Below, piece by piece: positions 37,400-46,083 of a stretch of DNA of 64,000 nucleotides. The translations under genes and the position numbers were made by a program. The notes beneath the pieces were generated by a model. It saw nothing but the letters and a program-made list of their open reading frames with translations. It did no database searches and was not told where the DNA came from. The stretch spans positions 1-64,000 of the forward strand of contig JACRCX010000046.1 of NCBI GenBank assembly GCA_016218815.1, given 5' to 3'. This stretch comes from Deltaproteobacteria bacterium. Its GTDB lineage: Bacteria; Myxococcota_A; Polyangia; DRWM01; JAAZOP01. Positions within the stretch are counted from its first letter, which is position 1; each line of letters opens with the position of its first letter.

Positions 37400-39037
37400 C
37401 TACCACGCGAAGAAGATGCCGACCCGGGGGCTGGGTGATCCGGCGGTGTACACGATGCCGGGCGAACTCAGCGCGCCGTTGGATACCAATCCCCCGCTAG
37501 TGTAGTCGTCGTACAGGGCCGTACCCGCGTTGCGCCAGAAGGTCAACGCGGAGGTCGAGGCATTTCGTTCTCGGAAGCCCAAGACCCAGTCGTCGTAGGT
37601 CGCGTCCCACGTCGCCGACAGATCTCCGTGCAGCGTCGCGAACCAGCGGCTGCTCTGCGGTGGCAGGAGACGCGCACCGCTGGCGTTCACGACGCAGGTT
37701 GCGTCGCCGATGGTGACGGTGAGCCGTCGTTCGCGAATGTGCGGGCGCTCGTTCGTGCCGTCCGGCCACCAGATGGTGCACGTCGACGTCGACTCGCACG
37801 CAATCGCAGGCGCGAACGCAACGTGAATCGGGCACCATCCTGGATTCTCACAAATTGCATCAGCGCAATCAGCCCAGGTCGCGCCGTCGGCGAGCGACCT
37901 GCGGAACTGGAGCGTGTAGCTGTCGTCCGCGTACACCATGAGGATGTCGTCCGTGCCTGGCAGTCGGGCCATGGCGGGCCGGACGGGCGCGGTGATCCCC
38001 GCGGACGTTGCGGCGGACCACGCGGTGCCGTCCGCGCTGCGCCGGATCTGGACGGTACGCGTGGCGGTGTCATCGGGGTACGCCATGATGTAGTAGGCGG
38101 AGCCCCGCACGAGGCTGACGCCGGTGAAACTCTTGGCGCCCGACACGGCCGACCACGCGGGCCATGTCGTCGCGCCGGTTCCGTAGGTCCAGTAGATCTG
38201 GCCGTCGTCGGCCCCGCTCGTAACGCGAGCGAGGACGTAGCGATCCGTGCTGGACACGTACCCGTAGGCCACGGCCGGAGCCATGGTCGTGTAGCCGTTC
38301 GCGGGGTCAGTTCCGTCCGTGAAGGAAGATCCGCCGTTGGTAGAGTACTTGTATTCCAGCATCGCGTCCGTCCTGCCGGCGTACCCGTGCCCGTTGCAGG
38401 GCGTGCCGGCGCCGTCACAGCGGAGCGCCGCGTAGTCGTCGGGGTACAGGAAGCGTCCGCCGATGCCGCCCGCCCCGGTCGCGTGCATGACCGACGGGTT
38501 GGCGTCCGAGTGCCCCAACCCGATCGCGTGGCCCAACTCGTGGAGCGCGGTCCTCCACATGTCCGTACACCCCTGCTGGCCCAACTCTCCGCAGTGGGCC
38601 CAGTTCATGTGGAAGATGATGTCCATCTTCGTGCACTCCCCGGCACCATTGAAGCTCCACGCGGTGCTCGCGATCGCTCCGGGCTGATCAGGTTTCACCC
38701 GGTCGGCGTTGACGAGGATCGTTCCCAGCACCGCGTTCTCGAGCGTTGAAGATCCGCCATCCGTGAGCGTGAGGATCGTGCCACCTTGGCTATTCCAGAC
38801 CCAGCGCGCGTTCACGATGGTGTCCCCGGGTTGGTAGCCAAACTGGGCGAAGTTGTTGAAGTTGATGTAGACCGGGACGGAGAAGGGAGTCGTGCCAGGC
38901 CAGTGGCAGAATCGGTCGAGGTAGGCCGATGCTTCGCGGGGAACCAGGGCCGCGAACGTTCCGGCGACGATCACGGCTGTCCAAACCCGCGACCGCCAAG
39001 CTGCGCAAGCTGTGGTCCGTCCGAAGGTCGCGCTCAT
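37400..39037 (-). CDS. Matrixin-like metalloprotease, cassette 2
   Basis: 545 residues from ATG 39037, exactly the same length as the cassette 1 copy. Signal peptide ending REASA; metzincin catalytic motif ALHELGHAIGLGHS with all three zinc histidines (166, 170, 176) and Glu167; Met-turn PSVMH; then a sialidase-like region with Asp-boxes. It is expected to be an active secreted zinc protease. It heads a protease/lipoprotein/FGE operon that is preceded by palindromes and a sigma-54-like promoter element, next to a sigma-54 activator gene. Confidence 0.88.
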   Translation of the reverse strand: MSATFGRTTACAAWRSRVWTAVIVAGTFAALVPREASAYLDRFCHWPGTTPFSVPVYINFNNFAQFGYQPGDTIVNARWVWNSQGGTILTLTDGGSSTLENAVLGTILVNADRVKPDQPGAIASTAWSFNGAGECTKMDIIFHMNWAHCGELGQQGCTDMWRTALHELGHAIGLGHSDANPSVMHATGAGGIGGRFLYPDDYAALRCDGAGTPCNGHGYAGRTDAMLEYKYSTNGGSSFTDGTDPANGYTTMAPAVAYGYVSSTDRYVLARVTSGADDGQIYWTYGTGATTWPAWSAVSGAKSFTGVSLVRGSAYYIMAYPDDTATRTVQIRRSADGTAWSAATSAGITAPVRPAMARLPGTDDILMVYADDSYTLQFRRSLADGATWADCADAICENPGWCPIHVAFAPAIACESTSTCTIWWPDGTNERPHIRERRLTVTIGDATCVVNASGARLLPPQSSRWFATLHGDLSATWDATYDDWVLGFRERNASTSALTFWRNAGTALYDDYTSGGLVSNGALSSPGIVYTAGSPSPRVGIFFAW

Positions 39038-39178
39038 GGATCCACCACCTCCCGGCCCCGGAGCCATCGCTCGGGGCCGCACGACCCGCCCTACGGCATC
39101 CGGCTCCGGCCGGTTGCCATGCGCGGGACCAATCCCCATCGACGACGCGCGTACACGAACCCGTCCGGTCGTCGTCGA

Positions 39179-39194
39179 TGCCGGAAGCATGCCG
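39179..39194 (-). promoter_or_regulatory. Candidate sigma-54 (-24/-12) promoter of cassette 2
   Basis: Minus-strand CGGCATGCTTCCGGCA keeps the invariant GG and GC at -24/-12 spacing, though it matches the consensus less well than its cassette 1 counterpart. It ends 142 bp before the protease start, versus 141 bp in cassette 1. Confidence 0.5.
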
Positions 39195-39370
39195 CCGGCA
39201 ACCGGCGACAACCCGTCCGAGATGGCGCGAGAGTCGCTTTGGCTCTCGTCGCGAACCTCCCTGCGGGATTGGCGCGGCAATTCCGGCGGGTCGAAGCGCG
39301 TGACCGAACGCCCGTGACCCGTTTCGCGGCTCCGAGGCACGCCGACCCGAAGTCTGCGACCGGCCGCCGT

Positions 39371-39430
39371 GGATCGCCGACGATCCAGCTCCGGATCGCC
39401 GGCGATCCAGGCGCGGATCGCCGGCGATCC
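39371..39430. promoter_or_regulatory. Triple 16-bp palindrome array, cassette 2 (candidate activator sites)
   Basis: GGATCGCCGACGATCC, then GGATCGCCGGCGATCC twice, beginning at 39371, 39393 and 39415, again exactly 22 bp apart. They lie about 177 bp upstream of the candidate promoter and 53 bp from the 3' end of the activator gene. The rest of the 445-bp gap 39038-39482 shows no gene. Confidence 0.75.
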
Positions 39431-39482
39431 AACAGCAGCACTCGGCATCCGCTCCCCGCGGGCCCGCGTCCGCCGCCGACGT

Positions 39483-40970
39483 CTACCTCGAAACGTCCGG
39501 CTTCAGCCCCAGCTTGCGCATCATGTTGATCAAGCGCCCCCGAGAGATCCCGAGGATCTCGGCGGCGTCCCGCGTGTTGCCGGCCGCCTCCCGCAGCGCC
39601 TCCTTCACACGGCTCGCCAGCGTCCCCTCCAACGTCCTCTCCGCGGACTCCGTTCCACCAACCGCCGCCCCAGCCACCGGCCGAACCGCCGTTCCCTGCG
39701 GGGGCGTCGACAACAACCGGAGGTCCGCCGGTTCGAGCAGGCGGCCCGCGGCGAACACCACGGCGCGCTCGATGCAGTTCTGAAGCTCCCGCACGTTGCC
39801 CGGCCACGCGTGGCAGAGCAGGTGTTCCCGCGCCTTCGGCGTGAATTCCACGACGTGCTCGCTGCCGCACCTCGCCACGCACTCCTCCCGGAAGTGCTCA
39901 GCCAACGCCAGAACGTCGTTTCCCCTCTCCCTCAAGGGCGGCACCTCGATCGGAATCACCGCCAGCCGGAAGTAGAGGTCGCGGCGAAGCCGCCCCTCCG
40001 CGATCAGTTCGTCCATCGGCCGGTTCGCCGCCGCGAGCAGCCGGACGTCGACCGGGAACTCGCGGCTCCCCCCCACCCGGCGTATCGCCCGCTCCTGGAG
40101 GGCCCGGAGGAGCATCACCTGGAGATCCAGCGGCGTCTCGCCGATCTCGTCCAGGAACAACGTCCCGCCATCGGCCTCCTCGAAGAATCCCGCCCGGGAC
40201 GTGGTTGCACCCGTGAACGCACCCTTCTCGTGGCCGAACAGTGCGTCCGGCAACAGCGTCGGCGTCACCGACCCGCAGTTGAGCGCGACGAACGCCCGGT
40301 CCCTCCGTCGACCCAGCGCATGCAGCAGCCGCGCGACCCGCTCCTTGCCGACCCCGGTCTCCCCGCTGATGAGCGCGGTCGAATCCGACGCCGCCGCCCG
40401 CACGATCAGCCCCCGCAGCTCGCGCACCGCAGCGCTCTCCCCGAGGATGCCGTACGGTCCCCTCGCCGCCGCGGCCCCATCCGGAGGCGCCCGGACGCGC
40501 GGCTCGGAGCCGCGCGAGCGGTGCAGCCGTCGGCCTCTCGCCCACGCGCGAAGCGTCCATGCCAAGTCCGCCAGGCCTTCGACCTGAAAGATCGGCAGGA
40601 GCCCACGCCGAAACCTCGGCACCACGGCGATGATCGCATGCTCGGGCCACCGTTCGAGCGCACGCTGGACGGTTTCCATCCCATCGTCCGGGATCGACCG
40701 GGCGTCCAGCACCGCGAGTGCGACCTCCGGCGGCAGCGGGTCGGGACCGGGAGGGGAAGCCACGTCGGCCAGGATCTGCCTCGAACACTCCATCTCCGGC
40801 ACGATCGCGGCGATCTCGTCCAAACCGGCAAGCGACCGCCCCGCCAGAACGATGCCGTCGCCTCCGCCGCCGAGGCTCCCCGCTCTCCACTCCGCTGGGC
40901 CGGTGGACCGATCCCGGCCGTCCAAGCGATCACCCGAGCGTGCCCTGTCTTGCTCGGCTGCGCGCCTCAC
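39483..40970 (-). CDS. Sigma-54-dependent transcriptional activator (Fis family)
   Basis: 495 residues. A degenerate N-terminal domain (about 35-150) that may be receiver-like but lacks an obvious phosphoryl-acceptor Asp pattern; the AAA+ domain with Walker A GETGVGKE (203-210), the sigma-54 contact loop GAFTGA (250-255), Walker B TLFLDEI (270-276) and RRDLYFRL; and a C-terminal Fis-type HTH ([23 protein letters not shown]). The annotated start is a GTG at 40970 and may need revision. It lies directly upstream of the duplicated protease cassettes, on the same strand, and probably activates them through the palindrome arrays. Confidence 0.9.
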   Translation of the reverse strand: MRRAAEQDRARSGDRLDGRDRSTGPAEWRAGSLGGGGDGIVLAGRSLAGLDEIAAIVPEMECSRQILADVASPPGPDPLPPEVALAVLDARSIPDDGMETVQRALERWPEHAIIAVVPRFRRGLLPIFQVEGLADLAWTLRAWARGRRLHRSRGSEPRVRAPPDGAAAARGPYGILGESAAVRELRGLIVRAAASDSTALISGETGVGKERVARLLHALGRRRDRAFVALNCGSVTPTLLPDALFGHEKGAFTGATTSRAGFFEEADGGTLFLDEIGETPLDLQVMLLRALQERAIRRVGGSREFPVDVRLLAAANRPMDELIAEGRLRRDLYFRLAVIPIEVPPLRERGNDVLALAEHFREECVARCGSEHVVEFTPKAREHLLCHAWPGNVRELQNCIERAVVFAAGRLLEPADLRLLSTPPQGTAVRPVAGAAVGGTESAERTLEGTLASRVKEALREAAGNTRDAAEILGISRGRLINMMRKLGLKPDVSR

Positions 40971-41060
40971 GGCTCTACTCCCGTCCGCAGATCCGCTGCC
41001 GCCGAGTCGCTCGCGCAGGTGGATTGCGATCGCTGCCTAAGTCCTGGAAATGACAACAGT

Positions 41061-41075
41061 GGGGGGGGGGGGGGG
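41061..41075 (+). repeat. 15-base G homopolymer
   Basis: An uninterrupted run of 15 G lies about 90 bp upstream of the activator start in the 351-bp gap 40971-41321. The rest of that gap holds nothing recognisable. It could be a slippage-prone tract or an assembly artefact. Confidence 0.8.
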
Positions 41076-41321
41076 ACGGCGCCAAGCTGCACGCACACGT
41101 GCTGCCTGCCGCCCGAACACTTGGCAGTGATCATCGATCGTCCGACACGCGGAATGCCGTTCCATCGCTGTTGCCCTCACCAGACGACCGATGGTCCCAC
41201 CGCGACGCCACGCGTGTCAACCGGTCGCGCGTGAGGCCAAGAACATCTGGCACTTGACCCCCGCCCCTCGCCATGCTTGTTTCCCGGCCCGACGGACCGG
41301 GGGCGGCGGGAGGAGTCGGGG

Positions 41322-41666
41322 ATGACGATCGGTACCGGAAAGCCGTTCCGCAAGCACAAGCGACACGAGGTCGCCCTGCGGGTGCGCTACGCGGGCGCCT
41401 CGGGCAAGGTCGCCGGCATCGCCGGCAACGTCAGCCTCGGCGGCCTCCGCATCTCCGGCCCCATCTCCGACACTGTCGGCGACAAGGTCGAGCTGAGCCT
41501 CTCCCTGCCCCACCTGCCGGAGCCGGTGCGCGTGCGCGGCGAGGTCATGTGGGTCGAGCGCGAGAAGGACGCGAAGTCCGCTACCGTCGGCGTCCGCTTC
41601 GTCGACCTCGACCCGAACCTGAGCGTGATGCTCGGCCACGTCCTGCGGTCCGGCCTCCCGACGTAG
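41322..41666 (+). CDS. PilZ-domain c-di-GMP-binding protein
   Basis: 114 residues from ATG 41322 with GGGAGGAG upstream. A single PilZ domain: RKHKRHEVALRVRY provides the RxxxR motif and GNVSLGGLRISG the (D/N)xSxxG motif, the two parts of the c-di-GMP site. Single-domain PilZ proteins act as c-di-GMP receptors controlling motility, exopolysaccharide or development. The last 86 bp overlap the 3' end of the convergent HAD gene. Confidence 0.92.
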   Translation: MTIGTGKPFRKHKRHEVALRVRYAGASGKVAGIAGNVSLGGLRISGPISDTVGDKVELSLSLPHLPEPVRVRGEVMWVEREKDAKSATVGVRFVDLDPNLSVMLGHVLRSGLPT

Positions 41667-42507
41667 GCTTCCGCGTCGCGGCCCCGCCGCCCGCCTCCAG
41701 CACCGCGTCGACCACCGGCCCTGCCCGCAGCGCGAGGATCCGCTCCGCGACCTCCGCAAAACCTTCCCCGCACGCGCGGGACGCCAGATACGTCGGCTCG
41801 TGCGCGAGCCGCCCCGCGAAACGCTTGACGTTCGCCACCCCGAAGCTGAGCGCGAAGCGCGCGAAGAGCGGCTCGTCGTTCGGCGAATCGCCCACGTAGG
41901 CCGCCGCGTCGCTCGAGACGTCCAGCCCCAGCCGTTCGCGCGCGAACCGCGCGCACGCCGTCGCCTTGTCGTGCTCCCCCTGCCAGGCGTTGACGTGGAT
42001 CGACGAGATCTTCGCCGTCGCGCCAGCCTCGACGAATCGCCGCCGGATCTCCTCCGCCACCTCCAGCCCCAGCGGCCCGACCTCCTCGGCGAAGTCCACC
42101 GCCACGTCCGAGATCCGGAACGCCTGGTCCGCCGCGATGCGGCACTCGGGGTTCTCGCGCACGATCGCGAACGCAAGCTCCAGGAGCTTCGCCTGGTCCG
42201 CCTTCATCTCCTTCGGCGGGCGCGCGTACCACCGGCACATGTTCCCCCCCTCGTCCAGCCAGAAGGCCACCGCGCCGTTCTCCGCCACGACCCCCGCCAC
42301 CGGCCACAGCCGCGCGATCGGATCCGCCCACCCCGCCGGCCGCCCCGTCACCGGCACCACCAGCAGCCCGGCATCCCGCAGCCGCCAGAGCGCGCCGTAC
42401 GCCGTCGGCCCCAGCCGCCCCCCCGTCGTCAGCGTGTCATCGATGTCGGTGAAGATCGCACGCAACCCCCGCGCCGCATCCACCGTCAGCTCACCCAGCG
42501 GTTTCAT
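41581..42507 (-). CDS. HAD-superfamily phosphatase (Cof/MPGP-like)
   Basis: 308 residues. Motif I FTDIDDTLTTGG (DxDxT), motif II VTGRP and motif IV GDSPNDEPLF show a haloacid dehalogenase-fold phosphatase with a large C2-type cap, similar to Cof-type and mannosyl-phosphoglycerate phosphatases. The substrate cannot be read from sequence. The final 30 residues are almost only Arg/Gly/Ser and are encoded antisense to the end of the PilZ gene, so this basic tail is probably a by-product of the overlap. Confidence 0.88.
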   Translation of the reverse strand: MKPLGELTVDAARGLRAIFTDIDDTLTTGGRLGPTAYGALWRLRDAGLLVVPVTGRPAGWADPIARLWPVAGVVAENGAVAFWLDEGGNMCRWYARPPKEMKADQAKLLELAFAIVRENPECRIAADQAFRISDVAVDFAEEVGPLGLEVAEEIRRRFVEAGATAKISSIHVNAWQGEHDKATACARFARERLGLDVSSDAAAYVGDSPNDEPLFARFALSFGVANVKRFAGRLAHEPTYLASRACGEGFAEVAERILALRAGPVVDAVLEAGGGAATRKPTSGGRTAGRGRASRSGSGRGRRSGRRR

Positions 42508-42529
42508 CCTCGTCTCCTGTCCACCGCTC

Positions 42530-42580
42530 CGCTCGCCCCCCTGCGACCGCTCGCCCTCCTGCGACCGCTCGCCCCCCTAG
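42530..42580 (+). repeat. 18-bp tandem repeat, about 2.8 copies
   Basis: CGCTCGCCCCCCTGCGAC repeated in the gap between the HAD and methyltransferase genes, the last partial copy overlapping the methyltransferase stop codon. Confidence 0.85.
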
Positions 42581-43773
42581 TCCACCTCCAAGAACACGCA
42601 CTTCAGGTACGCGCCCTCGACGAACGCCGGCGGCACCGGGTGGTCGGGTCCCGCGCCGCGCAGGGCGAGCACGCGGGTGCTGCGCCCCGCCTGCGCCGCC
42701 GCCAGGCCGACCGTGCGCAGGAAGTGGTCGGGACGCACCCGCCCGGAGCAGGAGCACGTCACCAGCAGGCCGCCGGGCGAGACCACCCGCAGCGCCTGCG
42801 TGTTGAGCGGGAGGTACTTGCCCTTGAGCGCCTTCTCCACGTCGCCCTGCCGCCGGGCGTACTTGGGCGGGTCGACGATCACCACGTCCCAGGTCCGCTT
42901 GCTCCGCTGGGCCTGCTCCAGGAACAGGCGGGCGTCGGACTTGTGGAACCGCACGCGATCCGCCACGTGCGCCAGCTCCGCGTGCCGCTGCGCCGCGGCC
43001 AGCGCCGGCAGGCTCGTGTCCACGCCGTCGACCTCGATCGCCCCCGCCTTCGCGCACATGATGCCGAACGCGCCGACGTAGCAGCAGCAGTCGAGCACCC
43101 GTTGGCCGCGCACCAGCCGCGCCAGGAGCTTCCGGTTCTCGCGCTGATCGAAGTAGAAGCCGGTCTTCTGCGACGTCAGCGGATCGACCGCGTACGTGAT
43201 GCCCGACTCCTCGAACACCGCCGGCGCCTCCCACCGCCCCCGCACCGGCAGGCGCTGGCTCTCGAACCCCTCCAGCTTCTGCACTTCCTCGTCGACCGTC
43301 TCCAGGATCGCCCGCGGGCGCAGCAGCTCCCCCAGCGTGTCCAGCACCACCTGCTCGCGACGCTTCATCCCCAGCGAGTTGAACTGCACGGTGACGACGT
43401 CGCCGTAGCGATCCGCGATCAGTCCCGGCAGCCCGTCCCCCTCGGCGTGCACCAGCCGGTAGCCGGTCGTCTCCGCCCCCGGCAGCCCCATCAGCCGCTT
43501 GCGGCGGTGGACGGCGCGCGACACCGCCGCGTGCAGGAAAGCGTCGTCGACCTGGTCCGCCGGTCCCCGGGTCAGCGTGCGCACGGCGATGGCGGAGCGC
43601 GACGAGTAGAACCCGCTGCCCAGGAGCCGCCCCCCCTCGTCGACCACCTCGACCACGTCGCCGTCCGCCGCCCGCCCCTCGACCCGCAGCACGGCCTGGG
43701 CGAAGACCCACGGGTGCCCGGCCCACACGGCCAGCACGTGTCCCTTCGACCCCCGCAGCACCACCCGCGCCAC
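42577..43773 (-). CDS. Class I SAM-dependent rRNA methyltransferase (RlmI/RlmK-like)
   Basis: 398 residues. An N-terminal PUA-like RNA-binding domain (VVLRGSKGHVLAVWAGHPWVF...GDVVEVVDEGGRLLGSGFY) and EEV-type middle region precede a Rossmann methyltransferase: SQKTGFYFDQRENR, SAM motif VLDCCCYVGAFGIMCAKAGA and catalytic VIVDPPKYA. This is the RlmI (23S m5C1962) architecture; the exact target base in this organism is inferred. CSCSG near the C-terminus contains the conserved cysteine region. Confidence 0.92.
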   Translation of the reverse strand: MARVVLRGSKGHVLAVWAGHPWVFAQAVLRVEGRAADGDVVEVVDEGGRLLGSGFYSSRSAIAVRTLTRGPADQVDDAFLHAAVSRAVHRRKRLMGLPGAETTGYRLVHAEGDGLPGLIADRYGDVVTVQFNSLGMKRREQVVLDTLGELLRPRAILETVDEEVQKLEGFESQRLPVRGRWEAPAVFEESGITYAVDPLTSQKTGFYFDQRENRKLLARLVRGQRVLDCCCYVGAFGIMCAKAGAIEVDGVDTSLPALAAAQRHAELAHVADRVRFHKSDARLFLEQAQRSKRTWDVVIVDPPKYARRQGDVEKALKGKYLPLNTQALRVVSPGGLLVTCSCSGRVRPDHFLRTVGLAAAQAGRSTRVLALRGAGPDHPVPPAFVEGAYLKCVFLEVD

Positions 43774-43832
43774 GGCGGAGAATCTATCAGGTTGACTGGA
43801 CGAACGACAGCCGCGGTGGCATAGAATGGGCC

Positions 43833-45080
43833 ATGCCGCACTTCCGAACCACGCTGGTCCTCGCCACCCTCGCCCTGGGCTCCGCCGTCTGGCTCGCGGG
43901 TTGCCGCTGCGGGCGGTCGGCTCCCGGAGCGGTCGGGAAGGCCGCCACCGCCATGGACGCCATTCCGGCCGACGTCGATGCCGTGATCGTGATCGACGCC
44001 GAGGGCCTGCGCCAGGGATCGCTGGGGGAGTTCATCTACACGCCCTGGGTCGTGCGGCAGTTCGAGCAGTGGGGTGGGCCGCAGTGCGCCGCCCTCCCCG
44101 CCCGGCTGGTTTCGAAGGCTGCCTTCGGCATCCGCCTGGCGGCCGGCGGCCAGCAGGTCGAGGAGGTCTTCTTCGGCGCCGATGGGCCCACGATCGACGA
44201 CGTCAAGGCGTGCGTCGACGAGCACGCGCGGCGGCAGGGGCTGTCGTCTTCGTTCGAGGAGGTGGCGGGGCTCCGCGACCTCACCGACGGCCGCGGCCTG
44301 CACGTCCTGGCCGCCGGCGATCACGTCGTCGCCCGGGGCTTCCCGTTCAACGACCGCGGCGTGCTCGAGCAGATGGCCAACACCGCCTCGGGCAAGATTC
44401 CCGCGCTCTCCGGCAACACCGCCTTCCTCGACCTCCTCCAGCGCCTCGGCGGCGACGTCACCGTCGCGCTCTCCGAGACCACCGAGCTGTTCGCCGGCTA
44501 CGGCCGGGATCTCGACGCGGCCGTCGCCAAGAGCATCCCGCCCGAGCTGTGCGCCACGCCGACCGAGTTCGCGCTGCTCCTGACCATGGCTCGCGCGCAG
44601 GGGCTGGGCGAGCTGTCCGGCCTCGAGCAGTTCGCCAAGGCGAGGCTGGCGGGCAAGGAGAAGATGTGCCTGGCCGAGCTGGTGTCCCAGGCGTTCGGCA
44701 CGTTCGGGTCCATCCGCGCCGCGGGCATCACCCTGACCGGCCGCGCCGACATCGAGCTGGGCCTGATGCTCGAATTCGTCGACGCCGTCCCGGCGACCGA
44801 GGTGCGCGGCGTGCTGGCCGACCTGATCTACGTCCTGCAGGTGTTGCCCGAAAGGCTGGACTCGCTGGAGCGCGACTGGCCCGCGGCCTACGCCTGGCTG
44901 CAGAAGCAGCTCGACATCCCCAGGCTGCGCAACATGCTGCGCAACCCGGTCTTCAAGCACATCACCGTGGGCGGCGACGGCACGGCGGTCGATCTGCGCA
45001 TCCGCGTCGAGGAAGCCGACGTGCAGGCGGCCATCGAGTCCACCGTCGAGACCCTCACGCACCTCGTGGCCAAGGACTAG
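43833..45080 (+). CDS. Lipoprotein of unknown function
   Basis: 415 residues from ATG 43833, transcribed divergently from the methyltransferase gene. Lipobox VWLAGC (Cys24). The mature protein is alpha/beta with no low-complexity linker, beginning AIPADVDAVIVIDAEGLRQGSLG and ending TVETLTHLVAKD. The layout (exported alpha/beta domain with ADVDAVIVIDAE) resembles Myxococcota lipoproteins of DUF3352-like kind, but the match is too weak to assert. No catalytic motif is visible. Confidence 0.72.
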   Translation: MPHFRTTLVLATLALGSAVWLAGCRCGRSAPGAVGKAATAMDAIPADVDAVIVIDAEGLRQGSLGEFIYTPWVVRQFEQWGGPQCAALPARLVSKAAFGIRLAAGGQQVEEVFFGADGPTIDDVKACVDEHARRQGLSSSFEEVAGLRDLTDGRGLHVLAAGDHVVARGFPFNDRGVLEQMANTASGKIPALSGNTAFLDLLQRLGGDVTVALSETTELFAGYGRDLDAAVAKSIPPELCATPTEFALLLTMARAQGLGELSGLEQFAKARLAGKEKMCLAELVSQAFGTFGSIRAAGITLTGRADIELGLMLEFVDAVPATEVRGVLADLIYVLQVLPERLDSLERDWPAAYAWLQKQLDIPRLRNMLRNPVFKHITVGGDGTAVDLRIRVEEADVQAAIESTVETLTHLVAKD

Positions 45081-45201
45081 GCGAGGCCGGCGCCTCAGAC
45101 CGACGAGTCATGTAGGCCGGGACTGTACGGTCTGTACCTTGTTCGCGAATCCGGCATGGGAGAGGTGGTGAGGCCGGCTGGAGAGGTGGCGGAGCCCGGA
45201 C

Positions 45202-45945
45202 CTACGCGCCGCCGGAACGCCGCGCCGCTCGCGCCTCCGCCGCGCCGCCCCGCACCGCGCGCACGAAGACGTCGGCCAGATCGTCCTCCACTCCCGACAG
45301 CCACAGGTCCTCCCGAGGCAGGCGGACCTCGACCACCGACCTCCGCCGCGCCGCCGGGACCAGCACGTTCAGGGCGAGATCGATCACGACGCCCAGCGCC
45401 AACAGCCCGAAGCCGCCCAGTGCCAGCGGCGCGTACCCGCCCGCGATGCCGTCGTGGATCGCGATGATGCCCACCGACCCACCCACCACCAGGCACAACA
45501 AGCCCACCAGGAGGTGCAGCCAGCGGTAGCGCTTGACCCGCCCCACCGCGGCCAGCCCCGCGAGTGGATACGAGATCTCCTCCTCGCGCATCTTCCGGCC
45601 CAGGATCGAGCACTCCCGCCGCAGTACCAGTCCGTCGGCCGCCAGCCGCAACGTGCCGCGCCGACGATAGCCGACGAAGAACCGCGCCATCGTGTGCAGC
45701 ACGAACCAGGGCACGAACAGCAGGCTGAGATGGAACAAGACGCGCAGCGTCGTCCACCCCGCCCCCGCCCGCCGCCGCACCAGCTCCCCGCCCACGACCA
45801 GGTTCTCGACCAGCGGCTCCGCCAGCTTCGACGCCCGGCTGGGCCGGATCTCGAACGACTCCAGGCTCGCGTCCGCGTCGGGCCCGGGGACCGCGCCCTT
45901 TCCCGCCTTGTCCCCTCCATCCAACGCCGACACGCCGCTCGACAT
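45202..45945 (-). CDS. Membrane protein with three to four helices
   Basis: 247 residues from ATG 45945 (MSSGVSALDGGDK); an upstream ATG at 45981 is possible. Hydrophobic segments: LRVLFHLSLLFVPWFVLHTM (about 75-97), LHLLVGLLCLVVGGSVGIIAI (about 150-172) and PLALGGFGLLALGVVIDLALNVLV (about 178-202). Between them is a PH-like stretch, RRGTLRLAADGLVLRREC...EEISYPLAGLAAVGRVKR, reminiscent of bacterial bPH2 domains. Function unknown. Confidence 0.65.
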   Translation of the reverse strand: MSSGVSALDGGDKAGKGAVPGPDADASLESFEIRPSRASKLAEPLVENLVVGGELVRRRAGAGWTTLRVLFHLSLLFVPWFVLHTMARFFVGYRRRGTLRLAADGLVLRRECSILGRKMREEEISYPLAGLAAVGRVKRYRWLHLLVGLLCLVVGGSVGIIAIHDGIAGGYAPLALGGFGLLALGVVIDLALNVLVPAARRRSVVEVRLPREDLWLSGVEDDLADVFVRAVRGGAAEARAARRSGGA

Positions 45946-45987
45946 CCCGGGTAGCCAACCACAGGCCGTCTCCCGGGGCAAGATCCG

Positions 45988-46043
45988 GGTGGGTTACTGG
46001 TTGTTGGTGGGTCGATCGGGGCGAGTTCTTGGTCCGGAGGTGC
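45988..46043 (-). repeat. CACCTCCGGACCAACAA-family word, inverted
   Basis: On the minus strand it reads GCACCTCCGGACCAAGAACT, followed by CGATCGACCCACCAACAACC. It lies in the 138-bp gap downstream of hipA. Confidence 0.75.
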
Positions 46044-46083
46044 GGAGAGGTGACGTGGGCCCTTGGCGATCCGAACCGAGACT

